Positions 24,989-37,118 of a stretch of DNA of 64,000 bases are shown here, one piece after another (position 1 is the first letter of the stretch; the number at the start of each line of letters is the position of its first letter). The notes below the pieces were generated by a model that worked only from the letters and a program-made list of their open reading frames with translations, was not told where the DNA came from and made no database searches. This stretch comes from Pezizomycotina sp. ARF18 (lineage: Eukaryota; Ascomycota). Location of the stretch: NCBI GenBank assembly GCA_002224055.1, contig AZLU01000069.1, positions 1-64,000 of the forward strand. Direction: 5' to 3'. The translations under genes were made by a program, and so were the position numbers.

Positions 24989-27900
24989 AAAACTTCAGAG
25001 AAATTGCCTCTCATCACGTCTCGACTGCTTTGTGATATTGAGGCCTAGAGATAAGAGGGCTGAAACGTCCATCAACCACTAACGGTTACCTTGCTTCTAC
25101 GGACTTGACGATTGGTTCGGCTCCTAGCCAAGCCAGCCGAACGCCACCGTTGTGCGCGTGTGGGTGCCGTATTGGCGGCGCCTGCACCAGCTCGCTTCGT
25201 GCAGGAGTCGAAACAAACGAACTTGAGAACATGAAACTCGCGATAGTAAGAAAGGGAAAAAAAAAGGGGGGGCGATCAAGGAAATGGATCGCACAAGAGG
25301 AGATAAGTCGTTATATGCACATTGAAGACGTTAAAATGACTTATTAACGAATTTAGATGAGGGTGACAATATATTTCAGAAAATTTACGGCGTTTTTTTT
25401 TTTTTTTGGTGCCTCGGGCTCTCTGAAAGCTAGATCTGATAAAACGCTCAAAAACAAAAAGGAGCTCCCGGAAGCAGTTGTTAGGCACAGTATTACTAGA
25501 ATGCTCGACAGGCAAAACGATCAATTTCGGTATACTTCTGTATAATGCCAATTATCAATCTTTGCAGTACTTTTGTCGTAGAGAGGTGCATGCTGATTTA
25601 TTAGCGGAAGCTCTTCCATTTTCTTTTTTTTGGATATTCTCTGAAGTTACTTTGCATTTCTACGTGACCCAACAAACTTGAAACAACAACAGCAATAATA
25701 ATAAACACCAAATTATCAATTATAACATCAAAATCACGCTAGACTCGATGGATTTATTAAGGCTGTCGCTATAGTGTTATTAAGGACCCCAAATAATATT
25801 CAGCAAATAAGAGGCGAAACAGCCGATCTTAGCCCTTCCCGCATCGTTATATAGTTGCGTCGATATCTATCCGCAAAGAGGCTCCAGATACGGCGGGGTC
25901 ATTTAATATTAGAGCTGTATATTTACAAACCTCGAGCCTGGAAGTACTTTAGTATTTCGCAGCCTCTCCGTGCTTCTCATAGCTTTCGAGAATTCCGAAT
26001 AGACTTTACCGAACGCGCAGATTGACACATATAGTGTAGCTGCCAACTGAAGACTATAGGGTGATCTCAGCAAAGCCCGTCTTCGGATAAAAACTCTGTA
26101 GAACCGTAGCCACGATGATACACAGCTAACAGCCGGACATACCCCTCTGTACCTTTCCAGGACTCATAGCCTTAGAGCTCCGATTTCTACCCATGATACA
26201 AAAGCCGCTACCATGTTCTTGAACAAAACACATTGTCGTGAAGAGCTATGGAACGATGTTTTGAGGGTCGACCCATAATCCAAACTACACTTCGAACTCG
26301 AAGCTATTAGAGGATGGTATATTTGGATGTTCCCCTATCCAGTTTCGAAAGCTTTCCAGTGTTCAACGAACAATTCTCAGCTGTAGAATTCCCTACGAGG
26401 ACTTCTTAAAAGCGTAGATCAATCGCCGACCACCGGATATCAAGTTCGAGAATTTCACAATGGTTAATAACAATAACACGCAGCGACGACGATACCTCGC
26501 AAGATATAGTCGATCCACTAAGCCAACTTACCTTACACGTTATAGTCTACGATTCCACGATGAAGGATAACAACATAACTTTCATCTCTTCTCCACGGCT
26601 GCCCGTAAGTTTCGTAACTCTTAGCTCGCTATTCAATATCGAATTGGGTCCCCGCGGCGTAATTCCACGGAATTGTAGACTAGACATTATAATATTCGCC
26701 CCAATTCCCGCCCCATAAGCTATCGACACAGTCAAAAATCCATTGCGAATGTATTCAGCAGGGAATATTCGGTCAACATATGAATTTAAGGAAACCGTTA
26801 GCATTTGAGAGCTCTATATATACACTATTGGTCAACACACTTAACTACCAATCTTCCGATAGATGCCTCCCTGTATTAGTAATTTGAAAATCGAAGTCGA
26901 TATATTTTGGCATGTTTGACGCAATCAATTCCTCGATTCTGACTGCGGAAACATCTCTACCTCCCACACCGTCTCATAGTCGTCGAGACCGTAGCCTAAA
27001 ATCCTATCGGCGTGATTCAAACGCAGCAATACCTGGTAGCAATAGCTTAATTCGCCAAAGCTCACCTATCATAACGGCAGTCTGGGGTTCTCATGACTTG
27101 GCTCAATCTACGAGGTATAAATGGGCCTTGTGATTGAAAGCATTGTATTCGCCAGTATAGCAAGATACGGTTGATGTGGGTGCCAAAGTTCGTGGAACCC
27201 AAGATAAGCTAAAATCTATTGCTCCAGACTTAAATTCTACATTCACTTGGACAATTGCAAATAGAATTGATATTTTGAAAACAAGAGAAGGTTCATATAA
27301 CAGAAAAGCTTAAACCGCTAGGCTAGTTACTGTAACATCTGCAAAATGAGAGCCGATGAGGATAGCAAAATCTGAAAATTAACGATCTAAAGAATCTCCA
27401 ACAAATTCATACTAAAAGATGCCATGCAATATTTTACCAAAATTATTCTCGAACGCTTCATATTCGATTCACTTTCGCAAGTGGATGCAAGGATTTGGTG
27501 ATGTATCGTCGTATACCTTGCTCTGCAATATTCCCCTCTAGAAGTGAAGGCTCCGATTAGGAGAAAGGAAATTGCAGATACAAAAACGCAAAACATAACC
27601 CATTCATGGGGACGAACATCGATATCAAAAATTTCGGATATCCAAGGATCTCTGATTCTTAAATTCGTAAGTTGGCATTCTAGGGCCCAGAAAGAGCTTT
27701 GGCTTAAGCTTGCTAGTATATTCAAATTTCCATGAGAGTCGGAAGACTATCGCCCAGTGATACAAAAGCATCCCCGTATCATTGATAACTAGCATCGATT
27801 TTAATTGCAGTGCGATTCTGGTGCAAACAATGCGCTGATAAAACACCTCGGGAATTGGTTTATTGGTCGCTTTTGTTACTGAAGCTTAATGATTAATTCA

Positions 27901-28640
27901 TAATGAAAGAAGACGAGTGGTCGTGGCAGCAGAAAAGCTTCTAGTCCACGATACGAAGCTCATTTAGTGAATTAAAAATGCTATGCGTACGCTGGTAACC
28001 GAGTTCCCCAGGCTCAATTTAGGGACCTGTTTACCCGCGAAGTCACCCGGCATAGCTAGCGTTGTGATATAATCGAGGTAGACCAATGAGAAATTCGTGC
28101 TCGTCATAATCAAAAGGAATCTCCATCAGAAGTCTGTGTCAAAATTCCCATTCCCGCTCACTTAAGATAATTATCATCTAGGATTCAGACTGGGAACTCG
28201 AAGAATAGGTTTCAACCTTGAAGAAGTATTATAAGGAAAACGCTTAGCACTGTTCCAACCCTCCAAAACCTCAAGGATATTAAAAGTAATACTTTTTAGG
28301 ATACTAGTATTTTTCTTTTATTTATTTATTTATTTATTTTTACAAAGGTTCTAGCGAGAGAAAGATGAAGTTACCGCCATAACGTTCGAAAAGACTTATT
28401 CTCCGATAGAGCATCTGGTCCTTATATATGAAAATTTGAAACCGTGAAAAAAAGCGGTCATAAAACCCCTGATGATGCGCCAACAGACTTCCTCATCTCG
28501 AGTATCTCATCTTCACATATATAAATAGAACAACTGCGAAATGCATATTTTCTTACTAAAGAATTGGGAAGTCTCCTGGTAACATATTACCCAAGCTCGA
28601 CAGTACAGTCTAGGATGACATATACACACCTCGACCAAAA
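24989..28640. other. Gene-free spacer
   Basis: No frame has coding quality (all under about 115 codons and unrecognised). GC is moderate to low, with a T15 run near 25393-25408 and a TTTA tetranucleotide run near 28316-28341. No bounded transposon was seen. Confidence 0.5.
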
Positions 28641-28700
28641 ATGATAGACAAAAGGAGGAACCTTCATTTTCGGATGAACGAAAACGCTAAGCTCGCTGAG

Positions 28701-28935
28701 CAAATGATAAACTCTTTTACGCAGACGATGGCAGAACACATGCAAAACTGTTTAAACGATATAGGAGTGAAAGTGAAGCGATCACGCGAGGGACGTCTCA
28801 TAAATTCACAACTTTTTGCATTTGTCCAGGATCATATTCAATGGAAACCCCGTCAAGGGAAAACGATTTGAACCCGCTTCACATAACATTGGGAAGATCT
28901 ATATCAGGAAAAGGCCGTGTTATGGATACTAAACA
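28701..28935 (+). repeat. Degenerate repeat copy A (with small ORF 28641-28871)
   Basis: Copy A of a family whose other copies lie at 29550-29785 and about 29943-30020. Shared blocks with copy B include CATAAATTCACA, TCATATTCAA, TTTGAA and ACATAACAT in the same order and spacing, about 70 percent identical by eye. Copy A lies largely within a 76-codon frame (MIDKRRNLHFRMNENAKL...) with coding-like composition, which is closed in copy B. The family may therefore descend from a gene or mobile element, but I recognise no domain. Confidence 0.6.
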
Positions 28936-29549
28936 ACAAAGCGTCGCCAATGAAGATACGGATATCCATACTTTGCAAAAACCAAAAAAAAGAGAGGAAG
29001 GGCTAGCGACATATATATCGCCACAAAAGAAATACTTCACAAACAACAAACTGCGTTTTATCGGAATTGGCTGCGTCCTTGAACGAAAGGAAGAAATCGC
29101 AAGTCAGTATATTTATTATTATTACATCCCGTATTCTTCTATGCAACGTGTATAGAACCAACACAGCACTTCTCGATTTATTCTATTAAGCTTGCCGAAT
29201 TGTTCCCAACATACACGCCACATCCACACGTCAAAAAGAAGTTTCAATACATAAACACCTTTAGAAGTGCAAACTGGCGAACCGCGTTCATAGCTTTCCC
29301 TAACAGCCTCGGAAAGGTGTATAAACATCACGCTCTCCTTGGCTAGAGCTAGAGAAGAACGGTCTGGAGAATTATAACCAACAAAAAAAGACCCACGACA
29401 GTGAAGGAGCTGATAGACTTCAGATGCACTTAAGAATTCGCGACACCATCTTAGCTTCGTACTCCCCTCCGAACCCCAACAAAAACGTAACTTCGCGCAC
29501 AGAGTATAAAGAAGAGAAGAAAAAAAAGAGGGGGACCAATTTCCCCGAT

Positions 29550-29785
29550 CAAATGGTAAAGCCCTTTACGTAAAGCGCCGACAGAACTACCTGAAGAAAT
29601 GTGTAGACGGCGTGGGGTGAAAATGGAGCATTATTAACGGAACCCCCCATAAATTCACAGCGTTTCTGGTATTCGTGGTGCATCATATTCAAAAGAAAAC
29701 CTCTCTCAAAGGGAAAAGTTTGAAACGCACTTTACATAACATCAAGAAGACCCACACAAGACGAAGGTTATATTATGAGTATCAA
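29550..29785 (+). repeat. Degenerate repeat copy B
   Basis: Begins CAAATGGTAAAGCCCTTTACG, matching CAAATGATAAACTCTTTTACG at 28701, an offset of about 849 bp. It matches copy A to its end with no long gaps. No open frame spans it. Confidence 0.6.
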
Positions 29786-29942
29786 AGAACAGGGGAAAAT
29801 ACTGCTGTCATCGTGGAATGTCGATACGCTACGTATAAACCAACTGAACCATCTAGCGTTTGCAGAAGCCCTTTGCGCAAACCATAAAGAACTAGACAAA
29901 TACATGATAACGGGGAATATTACATCAGCCTGAACGACATGC

Positions 29943-30020
29943 AGGGGAAGTGAAGCAATCGAAGATCCGCGATAAACCACAACTTTTCACAACAAATACG
30001 CTGGCGTCATATTGCGGCGT
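29943..30020 (+). repeat. Degenerate repeat copy C, partial
   Basis: A shorter, more diverged copy: AGTGAAGCAATCGAAGATCC, then GATAAACCACAACTTTTCACA and GTCATATTGCGG correspond to 28775-28850 of copy A. It lies about 330 bp after the equivalent point in copy B. Confidence 0.45.
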
Positions 30021-30613
30021 AAGTTAAAATTTCTCAAATGCCCCTGCTGATAACTCACGACAAAATCACCTAGAACACATTGCAGAATCATAATTCATCG
30101 TAAAAATCCATTTCGACTAAACTTTCAAGCATCTAACGTAAAATAAACTACTATCAAACACAAAAGAAATTCGGTTTCAAGACTCGCTGTACATGACATG
30201 CTTATGAGAGAAATTATAAGGAGAAAAAAAAAGAGGTTGTTCAAACTATAGACATAGAAGAATAGAAAGAATGGAAAACGTCTATAACACCATGGAAAAC
30301 TTTCCCTATCTATGAAATTAAAATATGCGGAAGAATGTATAGTTGAAAGGAAACAAAGAAGAGAAGGAAAATGACAATCATGAAATTAAAAGCGAATGTA
30401 GGTATTAAAGACGCCTTAAAAGTAGAGTAGGAATCGTGTAAAGAGCGAGAAAATGACAAACAACCACTTTTTTCTTGTAAATAGAAATGGAAAAAACTCC
30501 CGCAAGCCAAAAACCGTTTTGATGAAATATGTACCGTAGAAGTGAAAAATGACGATTAAGGAACGGAGAGAAAGGAAAAAATATTAGAAAAGAAAAAAAG
30601 CGAATGGTTCCAT
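30021..30613. other. 3' flank of the large minus-strand gene
   Basis: A/G-rich on the plus strand. No coding frame is supported; the two minus-strand frames at 30310-30623 are Phe/Leu-rich by skew. This probably includes the 3' UTR of the gene ending at 30614. Confidence 0.4.
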
Positions 30614-33600
30614 CTAGAACCACCCACCCCTCTTTCTCCCCTTAAACATGTCATCGTAGTCATCGACGTAATCGTCGTCCTCGTCGTCGTTGAAGTCTTC
30701 CTCCTTGAGCTCCTTCAGCCAGTCGAGGCCGAAGTCCTTCTCCATGGCACCCTTAATAACCAGGGGCTTCTCGACCTCGGACTCAGGCTCAGGCTCAGGA
30801 GCAGCGGGAATGTCGATCTTGACTTCTTTCTTCTTCTCCGCCGCGATGCGCTTTTGCTTCACGCGCTTCTCCTTTTTGACTTCAGCGGTGGTGTCCTTCT
30901 TGGCTTCCTTCTTTGGCTTCTTGTCAGCCTTCTCGACCGTTTCTACGGGAGGAGCGGGATTCTCGGCTTCCTTCTTGGGAGCTTGCGGTTCCTCAGCCTT
31001 CTCGATGTGTTCGGAGCAGGTTCAGCGACCTCAGGCTTGATCTCCTCAGCTTGACGCGCAGCAGGCTCTTCCGTGGTCTTCTCCTCCGGAGTAGACTGTT
31101 CAGTCTCCTCGTGGGTAGGCGCAGGTTGTTCTTGCCTTTCTTCTTCGCGAACAGGCTCAGGCGCAGGCTCAGGTGCAGGCTCAGGCTGCTTCTTCTCCTC
31201 GCGTTCGCGGGCGGTAGTGGATTCCCTCCTCTCCTCGCGTGTGCTCTGTTGCGGCGGAGCAGACATCTCCTCCTTTTCTTCGTCTTCTTCGACAACAGTT
31301 TTAGTTTCATTCTCCATGATGACTTCTTGTTCTTCCTGTTTAGGGAACTCCGCCATTACTTCTTCTTCCTCAGCAACATTATCCTGAACCTGCGCCTGCG
31401 CAACAACAACCTGCGGCATGTGATGAGGAACCTGCTGCTGTTGATGCACGGCCTCTTTCTCGTCACCCTTATTGACGGAAAGCGCGATCGTGATATCATC
31501 GTGCGTTATCTGGTGCTGGATCTTCTGCACCTTCTGCGCCTGCACTTGCTGCGGCTGCTGCGGCTCGATGTCCTGCTTAACGTTTGCGACCACTTCATTA
31601 ACGTTATTCTTCATTTCCGCACCGGGGATGTGCGTACTGGGATTACTATTGTGGTAGGTATCTGCTGCTGCTAACGTGTCCGTTGTATTGTAAGTATCAT
31701 GCTGCGACTCTTCGCTAATATCATCAACAACAATATCAACAATATCAACAACTTTTTCTGCTTCTGCTTCTGCTTCCGCTTCTAGTTTTTCTTTTTGCTC
31801 TTCTTTTTCTTCTTGTGGCAAAACAATTTCATCGCTAATAAAATCATGCTGTGCAAGTGAGTCTAAATCATTATCATTAATGTCATCATTGTCGGGTAAA
31901 GTCGGTTCATCAATTTGCTGAAGGATAACATCGATCTCTGCATCCGCATCTGCGACTTCGGGAACAGGTGCAGGTGTAGGTTCAGGTGCAGGGGCATCAG
32001 TTTCTTGCGGGTGGACAATTTCCGCATCCTCTGGAGCTGGAGCTGAGTCTGTGGATGACGAAACGAGTTCTTCTGGCTTGGACGAATTTTCGGGAATGAA
32101 CTCGTCGACGGTCTCGTCACCGCTATCGACTCCGTCGGCCTCCTGCTCAGGAAGTTCGGGTTGCTCGAGAGGCTCAGGAGCAACGTCTTGTTCATGATCA
32201 AGAGGGACGTCTTCGACTTGGATCGGTTCCGCGTCTTGTTCTGGTTCCGGTTCTGGGAGGGGTTCGTCTTCTACTGGTAGGAGGAGCGACTCCATATCGT
32301 CTTCGTCATGTTGGACTTGTTCGACTGGCTCGATATACTCATTGTCGGTTTGTTGGAGATCTTCGACAAACTCGACAAACTCATCGTCGACAAAATCTTC
32401 GATAATCTCGCCTTGTTCGACATATTCGTCTTCACGTAATAATGCTTGTTCATGCTCTGAAATAACTGAATCATCGAATAACTGGGGTCGCTCCGGTTCT
32501 TCATTACCTGATGCTTGTCGTGCATCGTGGCGCTGCTGCTGCTGCTGCTGCGGTAAGTGTTCATGGCTCTCGACGGACGGTTGCGGAGCGTGCGGGGCAG
32601 GCGCAGGCGCATAGTGATGCTCTTGATAGTCATTGTAGCTATCGTAGTGGTCTTCCATTTCTTGTTCGTATCGTTGGTGCTGGCGTGCGGCGTATTGTTG
32701 TTGTTGTTGTTGTTGTTGCTGGCGTTGATGAGGTTGGTTGTGGTGGGTTGAGCGGGACGTTGGTACTGCTGCTGCTGGTGGTAACCGTGGTTACCTTGCG
32801 GCTGCTTTTGAGCCTGCTGGCGGTATTGCTGAGGCTGGTATCCACGTCGGCTCTGAGGGCGGTTCTCATGGCTTTGATACTGAGGTTGCTGGGCCTGGCG
32901 CTGGGCCTGGTGGCCTCCTTGCTGGCGCTGTTGACGTTGCTGTTGCTGAGGCTGCTGGTATTGATTGGCAGCGCGTCCATTCTGCATCGGCTGCTGCTGT
33001 TGCTGCTGTTGGCGAGCTTGAGCGTAGCCACCACGGGAAGGAGGTGTTCTTGGGCGGACATTTCCCTGCGGCTTCCTTACCTGCTGAGGTCGCTGCTGTT
33101 GAGTTTGGGAGTACCGACGGGGAGTTTGAGCCTTCTGTTGGTTGCGCTGTTGTTGTTGTCCACGAGAAGGTGGGGAGTTCTTGGGCGTTCGACAGGGGTA
33201 CGCGGCCTTGCAACAATCTTGACAGGCTCCTCTACTGGCTGTACTGGCTCTTCGTGAGGTATCTCTTCATGGATGATCTCTTGAGGAGCTTCGACCTTTG
33301 GCTCAACTACTTCAGGCTCAGCAGGAGGGAAGCGGTCGGTCCAGGTTTCCTGTTTCTCTTCTTTGATCTCCGGTACAGGTTCCGCCTCCTCGGGTGCCTG
33401 AGTAACTGGTCTTTGCGGGTGCTTGGTCTCGGCTGCTCCTCGTCTTGCTTAGGGCTGCTGGGCCTGGAGCTCGCGGAGGGTGTCGCAGGTCTGGACTCCA
33501 CAACGGGGGTATGAGGTCGGGGCTCCTCAGAAACCTTGGGAGTAATGGGTCTAGAGGGTCCCTCAGGAGTCTTCGGGCGTTCCTCTTCCTTTTGAGGCGT

Positions 33601-36600
33601 CACCGGTCTGGACTCCTCGACCTTCTCAATTTGTGCTGGCTCCTCGATTGTTTCAGGCTGTTCGCAGGTTTCTCCTCAGCCTTTTCGGCGGGCTGTTCAT
33701 CATCATCATCATCATCGTCATCGTCATCGTCATCGTCATCAGAGGCAGTTTGGACGGCAACAACCTTCTCCAGGCCTGCGCGGCGAATGGCATCCGCAAC
33801 TTTCTCAGGAAGGACGCAACGGCCGCCAACTTCGACACCATAGATGGGCTGCTTCTCGACTTCCTTCTCCTTCTCCTTCTCCTCTTTCTCGCGACGATGC
33901 TGCTGGCGTTCCTCGTACCACGGGGCATAGACTTCCTCCTCTTCCTCCTTTTCGTACGTGCGGGCGGGAGCTGACACGAACTGCGGAGGAAGAGAATGGC
34001 GCATGTGGGCATGCCTAAACTCCCTAAGCGCGAGGTCGAGGTTACGCTGAGCAATGTACGAGTTGACGTTGAAAGCAACTAGAGAGACGACAGGAATGCT
34101 AACGAGAAGGAGGGTAGGGAGAGGCGTAGTTTGGATGGTCCTGACAATCTGGCTATAAAGATCCTTGAATTGATCCATATAGACCTGCATCTGGGTTCGG
34201 GGGATCTCTTCGACCTTTTCGTCCTCATCATCGGAGCCGGGGGATGGTGACCTTTCTTGGAGAAAGAGCGGGACCGGTTCCTTCCCCGCGCGTTTGGGCT
34301 GCTCTCGGCGCCAGTGTCCTCAGCTTCCCTGTCAGAAAGGTCGATATCGGGAGTTGGGCTGCGCGCTTTCTCTGACATTGGCCTGAAGTTACCCGTACTC
34401 CTGCGCGACTTCCTATCGAGTGAAGGACTCCGAGAGACGATGGGAGAAACAATCGGCGTTGACAAGGTGGATTCGTTGCCGGCCGGGGCAGGAGATAAGG
34501 AGGCGCGCTGGAATCGTGACGGTTCTTCACTTTGAAGGAATTCCTCGGGGTCTTCTTCATCTTCTGGGAACCCGAATACAGGCGATGGTGAACGCATGCG
34601 ATCGCTGGTTAGTGCAAGTCCGACCGCCATGCTTTGTTCGCGCTCAATTTGCTTTTGAGCTTCGTCAATCTCCTCATCGACCTTCTTCTCAGGCTCTGGT
34701 TCGGGTTGAACTTCAGGCTGAACTTCCGGTTGCTGTTCCTGCTCCGGTGAAGAGTTGCGGCTGGACTCGGAAGTGCTGTTGTCGAGGTCTTCCGTTTTCA
34801 GTTCAACGCTGCCTTGCCGAGAGCTAGGATGGAGCCTGTGGATGCCAGAGACGCGCCTAGAGGTTGTGCCATCCTCAGCCTTCATGGAGTCACTTGAGTA
34901 GCATTTTCCTTGTCATCCTCGCCTTCAGTCAGTGCCTCAGAGTCAACATCCTCCATGACAGCATTACGAAGGGTCGTCTGCTGGCTTTCCTGCGGGAAGG
35001 ACTGGCGGATTCCTTAGGGCCAAGTTTTTCGTCCTCGGTGACCCAGCTGTCTTCCCTAAGATTCTCGGGAAGCGGGGCCTGAGCAGGCTCTTTCTGGGTA
35101 CTGGCGGGTTCATCGTTCCAGATCTTGACGTACTCGGGCTTCTTGCCACCCATGCCATCGCTCTCGTTCTCGACGTCCGAAACGTGAGCGAACTTGGTAG
35201 CCAACGGGATACCATCCGGAACGCCTTCTGGCTCGCTCATAGGCTCTTCCTTGATGAAAGGAGACTTGGAAGAGGGCAAGCTGGAGGCAATTGATCGCGA
35301 TCCGGTTCCCTTTCTGGAACGTCTGCCGCTCTTCGTAGACTTACTTCGTCGGGCGTGTTCCTGTTCGGATTCCGAAGAACTATACGCGTCACCGAGAGAA
35401 AGACGGCGTCTGCTGCGCTTGGAGTGACGTTTCCTCCACGAGCCGTGCCTACTACTAGGAGCCTCAGCTTTAGGTTCGCTAAGGTCCTCAAGCCCCGGTG
35501 TGGCAATAACTTCAACATCAACGCGTTCCATTTCCTCCCAGCTTCGACGCCAGGCACCTTCGCGCATAAGCCCGTTCGACGCGAAGATGTTGATGGTGTA
35601 CCACTTCTCGTCAGGCTTCTCCATCCTGAGGATTCTTTGGGCCTGTCGCTGCGCATGTACTCAGGCTTCAAGCGACGGCGATGGCAGGCGGGACAATGAG
35701 AATCGATCGACTCTTTGCCGGTCTTCTCATAGTCGCTCTCGGAGAGATAGGAAGCCTCGGAATGAGACGCGTCCTCTTCCTCAGCTGTTCTGGTTTTGGC
35801 CTTGCAGAACGCGGGAGGAGCTTCATCATCGAGGCCCAAATTCTCGGCAATCATCTGAACCAGGGCCTCGTAGTCATCTTGGGGGTGAGGTAGCAGGAGA
35901 CCCCGCGCGACGACGGTTGGTGATATCGTTTTCCTCAAATGCGAAACGAGGATGGAAGAAACGCGTCCTTGAACGGGTAAGGGGAGGAGCGTCACGTGGA
36001 GAAGGACCAGGGAGACGGTTCCGGAATGTTAACCTGGACCTGCTGTTGGAACTTCCGTGGCGATTTACGCGTCGGAGAAGACATCGTGCTGAAGTGCGAA
36101 GAGTTCCTCGAGTGTCCACCGCGTCTTTGCAGGGATCTAGCGCGTGCAGGGGATTCGAGTACCGGCACGGTAGGTATAGCCGATTTGCCCCTTCTCCTTA
36201 CGGCTTTCGGAACGGCGACGGCGTAGGGGAATCTTGTATCGAGTTGGGGAACAAGACGCTGCCCTTTGCCAGGAGCTCGTCGAGGCCGGCCGTTCCTACA
36301 CTCGAGACGGTAAAAGCACCTGCCTGCGCGGGAGTATGGTCTTCCAGGTCAGAATAGTTCCTCGGTCCGTTGTATTGGTACTCGGGAATGTCTAGCCCGC
36401 CGAGCATGGATTCAGATTCCGATGCGGTCTGCTCGAAGATCGCGTCCACATCGAAGCTGTCAGCGAGCATGTCCTTGCTGACGTCTGGGACGTCCGTTGT
36501 CGTTGTCTCGGGTTCTGGTTCGACGTTTCCCGCACTGCTCGCGGCGTCTCCAGTGTCTTTCTTCTCCGCCGGCTTTGCCGACGGCGTGGCCGTCACCGAC

Positions 36601-36746
36601 CGAGGTGAGCTCGACTTCTTCACGGACAGAGCTGAGGGTGCCTCAATGGCAGTGGAGTCTCCCATATCGGTAGGGGGAGTGCTTGCTGAGCGCTGAGCTG
36701 ACAGCGAGGGACTTGAGGGAGTCCCAGGTCGTGATGATCCAGGCAT
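30614..36746 (-). CDS. Giant low-complexity protein with one membrane segment, unrecognised
   Basis: About 2,040 codons, starting MPGSSRPGTPSSPSLS at 36746 and ending MFKGRKRGGWF with the stop at 30614-30616. In order: a Ser/Pro/Thr-rich N-terminus; a compact conserved-looking part around 35890-35540 (DDYEALVQMIAENLGLDDE, a CPAC motif, then EKWYTINIFASNGLMREGAW); Arg/Ser tracts; one hydrophobic segment near 34110 (TPLPTLLLVSIPVVSLVAF); a charged coil; an Asp-run of 14 (33698-33740); Pro/Arg-Thr-Pro repeats; Gln-rich tracts (33150-32520); a long Glu/Pro-rich acidic part; and a short ordered end (MEKDFGLDWLKELKEEDFN). The frame must change about a dozen times, for example near 36200, 35900, 35600, 34200, 33600, 32750 and 31000. 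That pattern fits one-base sequence errors better than introns or decay, since each new frame continues in the same style. It could be two adjacent genes. Position of the membrane segment suggests an ER or nuclear-envelope anchor (inference). Confidence 0.7.
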
Positions 36747-37060
36747 CACAGTAGGAGTATAGTATTATTATGAATTAAACAATATGGTATAGATCGTTGC
36801 AAATGGTAATCTTTCTGCCAAACAAGCAGGGTCTCAGAAGTAATATCAATAGATCAAACATAGATATATGTATATTTGTCCAAATGCTTCTTCCAAAGAG
36901 CAAGGATATTGCGAACGCCTTCGCGATAGTGCGTGAGACGGGATGTAGAGGGGAGGGAGGTTTGTGTTGAGGTGGAGTAGGAGAGAGAATAGAAGTGATG
37001 GGATGTATAGTGTTTTGGCAAGAAGCTTGAGGGAAGAGGGAAAGGGTTAAAGGAGGAAGA

Positions 37061-37118
<58 letters not shown>

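Noticed and set aside
30690-33514. Plus-strand frames of 100-258 codons
   Set aside because: Antisense to the large low-complexity gene; Leu/Arg/Ser-rich sequence produced by the complement of Glu, Gln and Pro codon repeats.
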